This document shows positions 1 through 11,345 of a stretch of 64,000 nt of DNA, piece by piece (the stretch's first letter is position 1; each line of letters opens with the position of its first letter). Made by a program: the position numbers and the translations under genes. The notes under the pieces were generated by a model. It did not search any database. It saw only the letters and a program-made list of their open reading frames with translations, and was not told the DNA's origin. The stretch is taken from the NCBI GenBank assembly GCA_014871385.1, contig CM026427.1, forward strand, positions 7,321,909 through 7,385,908. Direction: 5' to 3'. The stretch comes from Ceratodon purpureus (Eukaryota; Streptophyta; Bryopsida; Pseudoditrichales; Ditrichaceae).

Positions 1-69
1 AACAGAGAGTACGCTAAGAAGAGCGCAGGCAACCGTACCAGTAATTGGTACTGGGACCTGAGGGAGTGA
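1..69 (+). CDS. possible C-terminal end of a gene cut by the window edge
   Basis: The first 69 bases read open from the edge to a TGA at 67-69 and would encode a basic, Trp/Tyr-containing tail (…SNWYWDLRE). The composition is more gene-like than the AT-rich DNA that follows. I do not recognise the family. It could also be a chance frame, since 22 codons is little evidence and the upstream part lies outside the window. Confidence 0.25.
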   Translation, partial: NREYAKKSAGNRTSNWYWDLRE

Positions 70-2461
70 ATAAGTGAGTGTGGGAGCTGGAGCAATTTTC
101 ATGCTGATGGCGATGGCCAAGCGACCCTGCATCACAGCCAAATTCACGGGAATGACATCAGCTAATCTTACACAACAAGATATTGTCAGGTACAAATGGC
201 CCCAGGCTAGTAACTCAGTCGTGTAGTACCATACATTTAGTCATGCAGTGTGCCACAGGATAAACCCATTAAGGATATGTATGTAGTATGTACGTGCTCT
301 CTTCTTTCGATGAAATCCTCTTAAGAAGCCTTCGGAAACACACTTGCTTGCGTTGGGAAGGGTATGTGCTAAATCTTTAAGGGGTTCAATTTTTTGTCTT
401 GAAATTAAATTCTGATCCTGTTTTGGGGTCACTCAAAATAACTTCGATTTGCTTGTATTCTGCCTGATGAAGCAAGATGAAGGTTCCAGAAATGAAGGTT
501 CACAGAGTAAGTGACAAGTTAAGTTACTCTCCAGTATGTAAGGTGTCACTCATATCAGCTGTCTCCCATTCCATCCATACAGACCCATCCAACCCTTGTC
601 AGAATCTCAAAATTACTCTTGACTAATTTACGTTGTATGCAAACCACTTCAAAATTTCCTTTCCTTGAGGTTTACAGTCTCACCCACAATGTCGGTGGCT
701 GGTTCACATTTTGTAAAAAATTAACCAGTCTCACCCTCAGTGACGGTGGATGGTTCACGTGTTGTAAAAATTACCCATCTGTTCAAAGCTCAGTGCTGCT
801 CAGCATTCTTGTTGAGCTCACAGATTAACCTGGGTGTGCATTTTAATTTTTAATTTTTTTAATTTTTTTGAAGCAAATGGTGAATTTATTCTACAGTCTA
901 CTGCTTAGAGACCAAACAAACGACACCGTCACACAACCAAGCCGGATGTGCATTTTAAGTGTGGAAAGTGATTTTTGCTTCAGGTCTTTCTCTTGTCCAA
1001 GACCCCATCCATACTATGGTGAATGTATAAAGTGTTGGGAGTTTAGGCTGTGACACCCCACAAGGAGTTATTCTTTCCAGTTCCTGAAACTTTGGTTGTG
1101 TTTTTGTTTTCAGTTAACACGTAACTTTCCAGATAATAGGTTTCAAAAAGAGGTAGATCCATGTTTATGTCTATATAATAGGTGGCTTAAAACCCACATC
1201 ACACCACAAACCGCATTCTAGACCTATCCAAGGAGGAGGTACATTATAGCTTCCAATTTCAAATTTCTATGTAATCATGGTGCGTACAATATAGGCTTAG
1301 CACTTTGGAATACACCTACAAGTTCCTTTCCAAAATTCATAACTAATTCAATATTAATTCAAAATTAATTGTTCCAATAAGTCAAATTTTCTAAATACTT
1401 TGCACATCTTCCAAATTTTATTCCCTTAATAACTCCCCACCAAGCCTAATATTTTGAATTTTGAGTGGTTTTTAAGCCACTTACTCTATTGTTGTGGTAC
1501 ATTATCGGGGTATCTACGCGAGGGAATGCAAAGCAGGGCAATTCAATTTTATCAATTGTGATATGTGCTCACAAGGAGCATGTTGCTATAAGAAAAATGA
1601 ACTTATACATGAATAGCAATATGTAAATGTAAACTTGAGAAGAGATAGAAGTAGGTATTGGCATTGGTTGCCAAAGTTATTGCTCCTCGCTTTATAGTGT
1701 CAATTGGACCAATTGAAACCAATTTGGTTTAAAAAAGAAAACCCAAAATCACAAAAATCATGTTGCCAAACCATTCCTACTTTTATAAAACAATAGATGA
1801 TATTGCCAATTATGGATGAAAACGTCTTAACTGTGGATGATTCAAAAAAAATCCAAAACATGTAAATGCTAGAAAATATGGATTTATTATTATTTTCATG
1901 TCACCATTGTGTCTACATTAGGAAAACCGAATAAAAAGCTATGGTCACTGCTTCTGTTTCTACTTCTCATAAGTTAGTCATAGTACAAATCATCCTGCAG
2001 CTCAAGCATTTGACAATTGTTTTTATTCTTGTAGGTTTGCTACCTGAATGTATGGCAGTGTTCTTTTGCATCTGGTTCAGGTCTTTTGCACAAATTGGCT
2101 TCCTTTTATAAATTCTGGATATAAATTTGTAAGGCATAATTCCTTTCTATTTTATGCTCATTGAAGTGTGAGATAAATGTTAGATTCACTTGATAAATCA
2201 TAATGCAAAGGAAAGAGCCAGAACTTACAGTCCAATACCGTAACAGCATAGCAGGTTCACCACGTGGCAAACAAATATATGTATAGAAAAAATTAGGTTC
2301 ATCTCCCAAAAACGGATTTTTCCAATTATCAGTTTTACCAAAAAAATTAGTAAAAATAACCTAAAATGGCCTAGAAATAACGAAATATTACAAAAACTAA
2401 TTTATTCTTTTTTTGTGTCTATATAATTTTCTAATTTTTAACGTTTTATTTTATTTTATAG
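70..2461. other. AT-rich non-coding stretch, no supported gene
   Basis: No reading frame here is long or family-like. The one structure I see is a tandem duplication of about 51 bp at 675-775 (both units start CAGTCTCACCC and end near TTGTAAAAA). From about 2320 to 2450 there is a run resembling 55600-55740, which suggests a dispersed repeat. Confidence 0.5.
675..775. repeat. 51-bp tandem duplication, two diverged copies
   Basis: Two adjacent units begin at 675 and 726. Both carry CAGTCTCACCC, then GGTGG.TGGTTCAC, then TTGTAAAAA, with scattered substitutions. There are only two copies, so this is a simple local duplication. Confidence 0.6.
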
Positions 2462-2668
2462 ATATATTCATGGACAAACGTGCTGAAAGACCCAAATCCG
2501 GGGATGTATTACCTCATGGACAAACGTGCTATGATACTGGAGAAGTGTAATGGCCTGCATCACTGCCCAGATCAGAGCAGGAGTGCAAGGTCACTTGCTA
2601 ATATGCAACACCATAGAGCTGCTTGCTTGCTGAACCTGAAAGCAAGAATGGAAGAATTGAAAGAATGA
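2462..2668 (+). CDS. putative terminal exon, unknown product
   Basis: A pyrimidine-rich stretch ending TTTTATAG precedes 69 codons open in phase 0 to a TGA at 2666-2668. The peptide starts IYSWTNVLKDPNPGMYY and ends LNLKARMEELKE, with several Cys and His in the middle. The composition is coding-like against AT-rich flanks. No upstream exon is convincing, and the 15-bp string ATGGACAAACGTGCT occurs twice within it. I do not recognise a family. It may be the last exon of a longer gene or a gene relic. Confidence 0.3.
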   Translation: MYSWTNVLKDPNPGMYYLMDKRAMILEKCNGLHHCPDQSRSARSLANMQHHRAACLLNLKARMEELKE

Positions 2669-3539
2669 AGCATGAAGGATATGAAAAAGGCCCTCCTCTT
2701 TGTGACAACAGTGCTATGTTAAAATGTCAAAACTTGCCCCTGTGACAAGTACCTTACAAAATAGTTCCTTTGTATTTGGAATAAATTTACAGTTAGGGAG
2801 GTCACTCCTAATAAATAATAGTATACATGTGCAATAACAGGGTATATTAACTGAGAGGTGAATTAATGAGAAAAATTTACAAATTTTGTTAATATTCACA
2901 AACTATTCTTGGAAAAAATTAATGATTTTATTATTGTGTAGTGGACACATTGTTCAATTGGTACCAATTTTAAGTTTTTTTATTTTTTATTTTTTATTTT
3001 TTTGGTTTTGTTTTGTTCGTTTCTTTTCTTTTCTTAGGTGTAATCAAAATGCAATACTATATTGAAATTGCAATCATCAGTTCTCATCCATTGTATTTTG
3101 ATACAAATCTTCTTTCAGCCATGTTTTAGAACATCACCATTTTGATCTAGTGATAACATCCAATATTTTGTAAAAAAATAAAACCATGTTTGCAACAAAA
3201 TATTGGTGGTTTAGGATTTTTTTATGGTTTACAAACCCTCTGTAATTTGAAAACTATGATATATACCTTCAATGTACTTTGAAGGTATATCTAAGTATAA
3301 GGAATTTTGAATGTTGGCAAAAAAATGTACTTCAAAGAGTAGTCATGTGCCTGAGCTTTGCAACACAAAGAATGTTGGATATTAGCAAAGAATGCACTTC
3401 AATAAGCTTTTATTTATATTTATTTTTTGGGGGTAAATGAACGCACTTCATTGCAGAGAAAAAGTACAAACATCATCAGATTTTCATCCAGAGCGAAAGA
3501 GAACTAGAACTAAAACAAAAAGCTTCAATAAGCTATTAG
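2669..3539. other. AT-rich spacer leading into a tandem repeat
   Basis: No gene is visible. From about 3300 there are loosely related precursors of the 66-bp repeat downstream (phrases such as GCACTTCAATAAGCT and CCTGAGCTTTGCA), suggesting an older, decayed edge of that array. Confidence 0.45.
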
Positions 3540-4015
3540 GCATCTGAGCTCCACAGTACAAGGAATTTCAAGAATTGGCAGAAAGCGTACTTGAATGAGC
3601 TATTAGGCAGTTGAGATTTACAGTACATGGAATATCAAGAATTGACGGAAAGTATATTTGAATGAGCTTTAGGCGGCTGAGCTTCACTGTACAAGGAATT
3701 TCAAGAATTGGCAGAAAGCGTACTTGAATGAGCTATTAGGCAGTTGAGATTTACAATACATGGAATTTCAAGAATTGACGGAAAGTATATTTGAATGAGC
3801 TTTAGGCCGCTGAGCTTCACTGTACAAGGAATTTCAAGAATTGACAGAAATCGTACTTAAATGAGCTTTTAGGCGGCTGAGCTTCACTGTACAAGGAATT
3901 TCAAGAATTGACAGAAAGTATACTTGAATGAGCTTTGAAGCGGCTACAAGAATTGACAAAAAGTATATTTGAGTGAGCTATTAGGCGGCTGAGCTTCAGA
4001 GTATAAGGAATGCAG
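3540..4015. repeat. tandem array of ~66-bp units, about seven copies
   Basis: Units of 66-67 bp repeat the order ACAAGGAATTTCAAGAATTG, then GAAAG.GTACTTGAATGAGCT, then TTAGGC.GCTGAGCTTCACTGT. Two sub-types alternate: one has CAGTTGAGATTTACA, the other CGGCTGAGCTTCACT. The alternation implies amplification of a dimer. No unit is coding. Confidence 0.8.
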
Positions 4016-4253
4016 AAATCTCATTGTGTGATACTATCAGGGACTATCTATCCATGGTGAGATCCCAGATCATAGTGTCTCATAGTGAGATTTCTACATC
4101 AATTAATTAATGAAAAAACCTCACTATGGGACTTCTGCCACATGGACCCCCTTGAGAGGGTGCCACATGGCAAATTGGGATATTAATTTACTTCCCCACC
4201 CACCCCAACCTTCTTATACTTTTGAGGGGAGGTGAGGAAGTACAAACCTTATG

Positions 4254-4370
4254 GAATAAACCCACTTCCCCAAGACCCCCAAGAGCCCTCCAAGACCCCC
4301 CAAGAACCCCCAAAGACCCCCCAAGAACCCCCAAAGACCCCCCAAGAACCCTCCAAAGACCCCCGACCGT
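4254..4370. repeat. C-rich tandem repeat, G-quadruplex-prone on the minus strand
   Basis: Runs of three to six C are spaced by short A/G linkers (CCAAGAACCCCC, AAAGACCCCCC) in a unit of roughly 22-24 bp. The minus strand therefore has many closely spaced G runs. Both strands are open by chance because of the low complexity. I do not read it as a proline-rich gene, since no start, splice or flanking coding signal supports one. Confidence 0.7.
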
Positions 4371-4806
4371 CCTACCTGCGCCACGTACCCCGCCCTCCTC
4401 TCCACCCCTGCATTAATTAATTAATGCAAATCTGGGTGGGGAGTGAGATTTGGGGACACAGAAGTACAAGGATGTGTTGAATTATGTAGAATCAGGCCAC
4501 ATGGAAGTTAATATCTACAGCTTGTGAAATCTTTTTGCCACCAATCTTATTTGGAACATGGACTAAATAAGTGTCACCAATTCTTAGAATGATGTAAACC
4601 TTGATACAGAATGACAATGCGTGACAAGCAACAAGAATCGAAATTCACCCACACTCAAATCCAAATACAAATTCCGAATAGAAAAGAACTGAGCGTAAAC
4701 AGGAGGGGAGGTTTTTCCTTGTTACCAACTGGAAGCACACGGCACAAATCAATGTTACATTACATTCAAATCCAAGTACAATGCAAGATCGTTTCTCATC
4801 CCCAAA

Positions 4807-7520
4807 TCACTGTCTAGGAGCAGACGCAGGTGGAGCACGGACCGGAGGCGGACTGTAATAAGAAGGGGACTGCTGAAATTGATACAAGGGATTGCAACCT
4901 GGAGGCATAGGGGGGGGAGGTGGAGCCATAGAATGCTGAACCAGAGTCATGTGGCTTTGCATGGGAGGTGGAGGAGGTGCCATAGCCGTCTGAAATACGT
5001 AATCAGGAGGCAACATACTCCCAAGAAACTGGGACAAGTGCGGAGGCAGCTGATATGGGACAGGGACGGGACTTGGTGTCTGGTCGGCATGGTTTTCTAA
5101 CCTTGGCCTCTTCTGAGCCCCATCCATACCCAAATTTGGTGAACGCAGACCATTACTTGCTTCCTCCGCTGCTAATGATGATAAGACTGATGTTAGCATG
5201 GCAGCTGATGATGCGCTAGCTGTTAACTTGGCTGCAATCTCTGCGGCTGTGCTTAAAGCCGTGGTTGGAGTTGTGGTCGGGGTTGAGGTTGGTGCTTCGC
5301 TAGTTTCCATTGGTTCCGCAGGGAGTTCAGTAACTGCAGAACTAGTTGCGGATGCTGGTCCACTTGACATCGATATATGGGTCTCGCTGTCTTCACTCCT
5401 TGGTGCTTGATTGTCCTGCTCCTGATGTTCTGATTCTTCATCATCAAACCTATCGGTTGATGCTCCCCCAACGGAGTACTCGATAGCATTGGTAACATTC
5501 ATACTCCCAGAAGCCAAGCGTAGCTGCAAGTCTCTGGTCTTTTGCAGCTGGGATTGCGCTGTCTGTAAGCCCGTGCAACAAGTTCAGTGGTTTAGATTGA
5601 TAAACACCACCAGCATCAAAGAACTTAGTGAACTCACTCGACCTCAGATCTGCTAATGAAGAAGTGGACTTAAAACACATTCTGAAACAATAAAATGAAA
5701 GACATTAATGGGACCGGAAGGCAAATAGTGAAGAGTCAAAATAAGACCTGAAGTTGTGCCCGCAACTGCTCCAGCTTATTTTCCTGTGTCAGGAACGAAC
5801 TGTATTTAATGCACTGTATTATCCAAAATCTCGTAAACATAATATTACATTTAGTCACAGCTGATCGACAAATAAGTCGGACTCCAGTTTTACACCCAAG
5901 AGTATCATAATCGACCAGCTACCAAGCCAGGCACCATAGTTAGTCCACATGAGATCCTTACGGTATGCAAGAATAGAATATATGAGAGAAAATACAAAGA
6001 GAACTACAACGGAAGCGCATGGGCAGCAGTTGAAGAGGCAAGCTAGTACCTGTTCAAAAAGAGCGTCTTTCAAATCAGAATAGAACAGAGCATGGCTCTT
6101 CTCACACGATTCAAGCCGTTCAACAGACTGCCGCATAATAAGTTCTTGTTCCAGCAACTCCTCAGCCACTGACGTGTTCACATCACCTGCTCACCAACGA
6201 TAAGAGCATAGAGAGTTTGTCAGCACCGGAACCAAAATTGAATTCGATGATAATGTCAAACCACGGTTGTATCATTTGCTTGTGTGGTAACCGAAAAGTC
6301 TTCATGCCTAGCAGCCCGTCAGCCCCAATCTCACAAAAGAGTATCTTGAGTACGGTCACTGTCTATTAAGTAACAAACATGACCTCAGATGAAGTAACCA
6401 TCTTTGGAATAAAGACTAATAAACAGTGGAGAAATATGGATACAAAATCTAGAAAAATATCAAATTTTGTCTACCTACCATAGGCAGGTCCATTTTCAGT
6501 TTCCTTCTCTAAACTCACAACCATAGATAAAGCTGAAGTGCACTTTTCGAGAGCCCCAATCTCATCAACAGATTTTTCTTGAGCTGCTTGATAGGATTCT
6601 ACCACCCGTTCGAGCAAGTTCCCTTCAAAAACCTTCGGCCCAGCACCAATCAATCCAAAGCCCATGAGAACTTGAGATAACTTCCAGTACATATTAGAGC
6701 ATGGGAAAATAAGCTTCTTTTCAGCAGTAGCAGGCAAGGAACACTCGCGTTGGCTCAAAACGCTAGAAACAGCCAGAACGGAATGTTTAATTCCCAAAGC
6801 CAGACACGCACCTGATGACTGACTGGAGGAGACTGCTTGGCCTCCTGCTGTGATGACTGGAGCCCCTTTCCAAGCAACTCTTCGCGAAGACTCTGGCCAC
6901 GCGAACCAAACACCCGTCTCTCCTCCCAAATATTCACCTTCAGTCCACACACAACACAGATGAATAACACATTCTTCTAATCAGCGCTTAATAGCTAGGA
7001 CTAGACACAAATGACTCTAATCTGACTAAAACACAACAAACTCAAACACCGGTTCTGCGTACCAGGCGGTAGGCTGAATTGCGAACAGTCTCGTCTCCAG
7101 TATCAAGAACGTCTCTAAGAACAGCAGGCAACACAGTCCAAAATGCATTCACAAACTCGGGACCTTTGCGCCGGCTATTCTGGAGAATATCGTTGGCCAA
7201 ATATAAGAAAGGGACACGCTTCTCCTTTGGAGCAGCATGGAATTTTGAAGCCCAGGTGTCTACAATTTCTTTCGCTTTCTTCCGGTGAAATATGCACCAG
7301 TGAGAGAGAGCTGAACCCAGTCAAGGTATCCAAGAATAACGCATTCCACAAAAAACGACCAAGTAAATCTGCCACGAAAATAATGTACAACATAATGATA
7401 ATGTAACGTCATGAGACGTGGGAGGATACTTTCGATGCTCTGTTGCGAGGGATTGAGCTTGTTCAGCTTCTCTGCTAATGTTGCCCCCGTAAATGCCCCA
7501 CTAGAGGGTGTTGATTCCAT
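4807..7520 (-). CDS. CID-domain protein, RPRD/Rtt103-like (RNA polymerase II CTD-interacting)
   Basis: Exons read on the minus strand: 7520-7430, 7310-7063, 6937-6812, about 6632-6479 (its 5' splice edge is the only uncertain one), 6186-6050, 5783-5748 and 5562-4807. Junction phases agree, giving about 515 residues. The N-terminus is a CTD-interacting domain: KLNKLNPSQQSIETLSHW, CIFHRKKAKEIVDTWA, VPFLYLANDILQNSRRKG and RLVNIWEERRVFG. A coiled segment follows (around LEQELIMRQSVERLESCEK), then ENKLEQLRAQLQ on a 36-nt exon. The tail is low-complexity, with a Ser/Thr/Ala stretch and PPPPPM blocks. Proteins of this type bind phosphorylated Pol II CTD and act in 3'-end processing or termination in the nucleus. 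A 5' leader intron is likely, with an acceptor near 7563. The family call is strong; the exact plant orthologue is not decided. Confidence 0.88.
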
Positions 7521-8780
7521 CTTCAGTATCAGATGCTTCCGCGCGTCTTCGCTTTCACAAACCTGAAAAAAAACCCCCGTAATTTAGCTTCCAGGCTAGA
7601 ACTACACAAATTTAAATGCATTTGTCGTATCCCAGATCATTTGATGTCAGCGTTTGCAATTCTAAAACTGAATACACTAGGACAGAGTTTCCTCACTCTC
7701 GAATCCACACCGCGGTCCTTAACAAAAATGCTAGAAGCTTAGAACTACGACCTTTGCACTGCTTAATTAACTCTCTAAATATGTGCTTGCTTCCTACTCT
7801 TAGGTGATTGAGGGCATCGGCAGCCCTCTAAGGCTAGTTTAACGCATGTTAATCCACCCATGGGTTCGAAGGTTGAGCAGAAGACCACTCTCCAACGACC
7901 TCAATGGGTAGGACGTTCCTTCCACGCATCGCCTCCGTGTAGGAGACCCTTCGATCTAAGTGCTGGATACCAAAAATACAGTAAAAACCTTTAAGGTTAA
8001 ATTCATCAACAAACAGTCCTCGAAACCCTTATAATGCACCCATAGCATGGTGGCAAATAACGCAGCACCTGAGATTCAAGTTATCACTTAAACATAGAAC
8101 AAAACGAACAACGTGACAGTCGCGTAGAAGTGAAATGACAGCACAACTCAGTGCGGAGCCACAGCAAGTGCTTATCTGGTACAAATAGGCTCTAGGATAG
8201 TATACAGAGAAAACTGCTACATCAACAAGACCTAAAGCCCCCATAACAAAAAACAAAGAACAAAAACAGAAAACCTAGAGAACAACACTTGCCTAAAAAA
8301 CAAACCCATTTCAAAGCTGCTAAAACTCCCCCTTAACCCTCGTCAAGTTTCAAACAAAGAACAACTAAAACCATTAGATAACGACAGAAAATAAAACCCG
8401 ATTCTCAGCAATGCATCATGAGAAAGTTGCAATACAACCGAGCTTCCAATTCAAAAGAAAATCTTGCAATGACCGCTGGCAATAAAACAAACTTCCCTAC
8501 CACCGAACATGACGACCTCGTCACGCCGCAACTCGCGTAACCGGGAACTGCATCATCATCCCTAGCCAAGACTCATAACTCACCATCCGGAGTGGGGGGA
8601 AACAAAACCCTCCAAATTTACAGCGCCACCTCCCAATCACCCAAAAAATAGACGACAGATAACCAAACAAGAAAAAAGAAAACCACACCCTGATTGTATT
8701 ACAGAAACCCCGTCAAAAAAAATTCTTTGCAAGGTAGAGGTGCAGTATGCAAACCGAGGAGTGCCGTAAGTCGTGTCAAT
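7521..8780 (-). promoter_or_regulatory. 5' leader and promoter region of the CID-domain gene
   Basis: The stretch upstream of the ATG at 7520 contains a likely acceptor (CAG before GTTTGTGAAAGC, near 7563), so the leader is probably spliced. Further out the DNA is A/C-rich on the plus strand up to the MITE-like element at 8781. No TATA box stands out, and no other gene is supported here. Confidence 0.35.
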
Positions 8781-9065
8781 CTAGGCGGAGAGAGAGAAAG
8801 AAAAGACTATACTTTGTTAACAAAACGTAGTCTAACTCGTTTTCGTAATGAGCGACAGTGACGATGTAGTGACCGAGTTCTTTTCTAGCCACAACAAATC
8901 CGGAGTAAACCCTAACTTAGCAGAAATATTTTCTTTCAATAGTCCGGTGCATAGATATATCTGATTGTAAAACTATTTTTGTACAATGAGTAAGTGCATA
9001 TATGCGCATAGGGTGGGAGGTTTTGTTAACAAAGTGTAGTCTTCTCTTTCTCTCTCTCCGCCTAG
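8781..9065. mobile_element. MITE-like foldback element with 46-bp terminal inverted repeats
   Basis: The left end (8781-8826) starts CTAGGCGGAGAGAGAGAAAG and ends TTGTTAACAAAAC. The right end (9020-9065) is its reverse complement with two mismatches. The element is 285 bp and has no transposase. The CTAG at both tips would fit a TA target duplication with ends starting GGCGGAGAG, but this is ambiguous and no longer duplication is seen. The interior holds a 38-codon reading frame (8848-8964). Non-autonomous DNA transposon is the best reading. Confidence 0.65.
8848..8964 (+). CDS. 38-codon reading frame between the inverted repeats, unknown
   Basis: An ATG at 8848 opens MSDSDDVVTEFFSS and closes at a TGA at 8962-8964. 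The acidic N-terminus and mixed codon use look more like a protein start than random DNA, and a GTAAAC donor-like site lies inside. It could be a first exon divergent from the CID gene, a captured gene piece, or chance. It does not join in frame to the exon-like block at 9249-9392. Confidence 0.2.
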   Translation: MSDSDDVVTEFFSSHNKSGVNPNLAEIFSFNSPVHRYI

Positions 9066-9248
9066 TTAACAAAACCTATGACTCCACACGATGGTTTTAA
9101 CCGGAATTGTAGACCCAACCTCCGAATAGCATTTCAATGTAGTTTGACTATCTTGCAAAGAACTGAATTGACAAAGAAGCGACGAGACAAACGTGCGAAG
9201 TCTACAATTAAATCCGCTAAATGTTCTGGTATTTCTGAGTGCTTGCAG

Positions 9249-9392
9249 ATGGCAATTCTGCATTTGCTGGAGAAGATAGCCATTTAGCTCTGCTGCGTGA
9301 ACAGGTGGATGGACGAGTAAACGAGAATGTTTACAATGATATGCGTACTTTGCTAGTTCACAATCATACTGCAGAATTGTCACAACTGAAGA
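9249..9392 (+). pseudogene. exon-like block, unidentified gene or relic
   Basis: A good acceptor (…TGCTTGCAG) and a strong donor (GAT before GTAAGT) bound about 48 open codons reading DGNSAFAGEDSHLALLREQ, then VNENVYNDMRTLL. That combination is unlikely by chance in this DNA. I could find neither the preceding nor the following exon with confidence, so it is either an internal exon of a gene I cannot resolve or a remnant. No family is recognised. Confidence 0.35.
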
Positions 9393-10772
9393 TGTAAGTA
9401 TTGTGAGATAAATTTGGTGACAGACAATGACGAGGGGTGCGGCATTGAAATTTGCTGAGGGTTGAATATGTACTTTGGAACACCTGAAACAGCCTTGGGC
9501 CTAGGCTTGATTTCATTTGCATCACATAATGCTCTAAAGATTTGCAAGCTCTAAACTACCGGTATGTGATACCATAGAATATGTGATATCCACAATAGAA
9601 TATGTATATAATCAAAGAAACGGGTTCTCACACAAGGTTCGGACCACATACAGAACAACTGGATATATGTAGCTCACACGATTTCAGACCTGCCCTAATA
9701 TGAACAATCCAAGTGCTCAGCTTTCTAAGAAAAAAAGCGGGAAAACATGACAAAACCTATTCACAAAACTGTAGATAAAAAGAGCTACCATGCCTGTCAA
9801 GATGCTAAAAACATAGGTCATGGACTTGGGGATTTCTTGAAGAATCCTCTATGTCGAAACCTGGACATCAAGAGAATAAGAAAGTGATGCTCACTGTTCG
9901 AAGAAATGAGCGACCATATCGAAGGGCTTTGAAGAATCTGAAATTTGAACCTGTCGGTCAGAAATTAGTTCGACATCATTTGAGGATACAGGTTGGGGTT
10001 GGTAATGTTAAGTGTGATGGAACATTAAGAACATTTCAATGTTTAAGAAGCTGCAAGGCATTCTTTGCATGTACGAGCTAATTGGACTAGAATTGAGGTG
10101 TTAAGGATTTCAAGGTAAAACGCCTAGCAGGATATATAGTTTTAGTGCTAAACTGTAGCACTTATAATTATGTCTCTACTCTAATGAACCTTCTCCAGAC
10201 ATGAAATATGTTACCTTTTGATATAGACACGAGCCTTCTGGTAGTGATCTTTGGTACAATGTTGTTGCTTGTACAGATTAGCTTTCTTTTGCCCGGCAAA
10301 TTCCTTACATGACGCAGAGTTCTAGATGAAGATAGATGATGATATTTATCTGCGCCTAGGTTCGTAACGTTCTTCAATTGCTGTATCTCCTAATTCGAAA
10401 GAACGGAATTTTGCAACTAGTCTCGAAGTGGCCTCATTCTAAGTGGATAAGGCTGACCTTCAAATCAGTCACCCAACGCAGACACAGCCCGGTTCTGTAA
10501 ATTGTCCATTTTGGCTTCTGACATCTTAAATCTCTTGTCCCACAGATCGATTAGCTACTTTGTTGTCTAAACCAAGAGAAAGTCCTATGGTTTTGGGTTG
10601 CATGAGAAAAGTCCAGTTATTACAGTACCCAAATTCAAGTGGTAAGCACCACGCTCTGCTCTTATTCTCGAAATTTCACCTTGTCCATTGTCTCATCATG
10701 TAACTGTTATTTGACAGCTCATGGATCATGACGTTTGCTGATGGATTCCCAAACCTTTTTGAGCCAAATGCT
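9393..10772. other. no supported gene
   Basis: The longest frame (9851-10081, plus) gives a short, very basic peptide without a recognisable motif or splice context. Base composition is intermediate, so old gene debris is possible. Nothing can be named. Confidence 0.4.
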
Positions 10773-11345
10773 GCTCTCAATCATGTATGCCTTGCCGCGC
10801 ATCCTGTTTGTTTCATCGTTTACTCTGGTGATGCCATTATTTCCCACTGGGACGGTGGAGCGAATGGAGGATGCAGCTGGGCACGAATGAAATGAACTTC
10901 AATTTGCAGTTTTTGATTCGGTCTGAATGAACTTAATGAGAGCATTGACCGTTTCGCGCAAGAAGCTGGTTTAACGAAGGCCTGAGCTCAATTGAAGTGA
11001 GAGAGGTTGAGAGTTTACAGCAGATCAGGGTTGCGTGCAGAAGGCTATTCAGTAGCAATTTTTTGTTTCATTAAGTGATTGAGCGGCCTTAATCGTGATC
11101 AGTAGTTTCTTTTAGCGCTTGGTCATTTGGTAGTCATAAGCCAGGAGTTCTTTCGTTACATTCCTTCTCTGCTGTTTCAATCTGCATGTTGTGCTTTTCA
11201 CATTTATGTGCAGGTTGAAAGCAGAAGTGCCTTTGGAAGTTTGTTGAGCTGCTAGTTCCCCTCATACGGACACATACAATTCTTTGATTGTGTTCACTAA
11301 TGTGTGAATTTGAGTTCAACACCAACTCAGGAACATTAAAAGATT
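10773..11345 (+). repeat. left arm of a large inverted repeat (573 bp)
   Basis: This segment is the reverse complement of 15060-15633. Examples are CTCAATCATGTATGCCTTGC at its outer end and CTCAGGAACATTAAAAGATT at its inner end. I saw near identity along the arms. The segment is GC-balanced, unlike the loop, so it is a copy of ordinary sequence and not AT-rich filler. No target duplication or transposase was found. Confidence 0.85.

Noticed and set aside
3540-4015. CRISPR-like array
   Set aside because: Units are contiguous 66-bp tandem repeats with no unique spacers, and the DNA is eukaryotic.
4214-4420. Proline- or glycine-rich small proteins
   Set aside because: All come from the C-rich tandem repeat, with no splice or start context.
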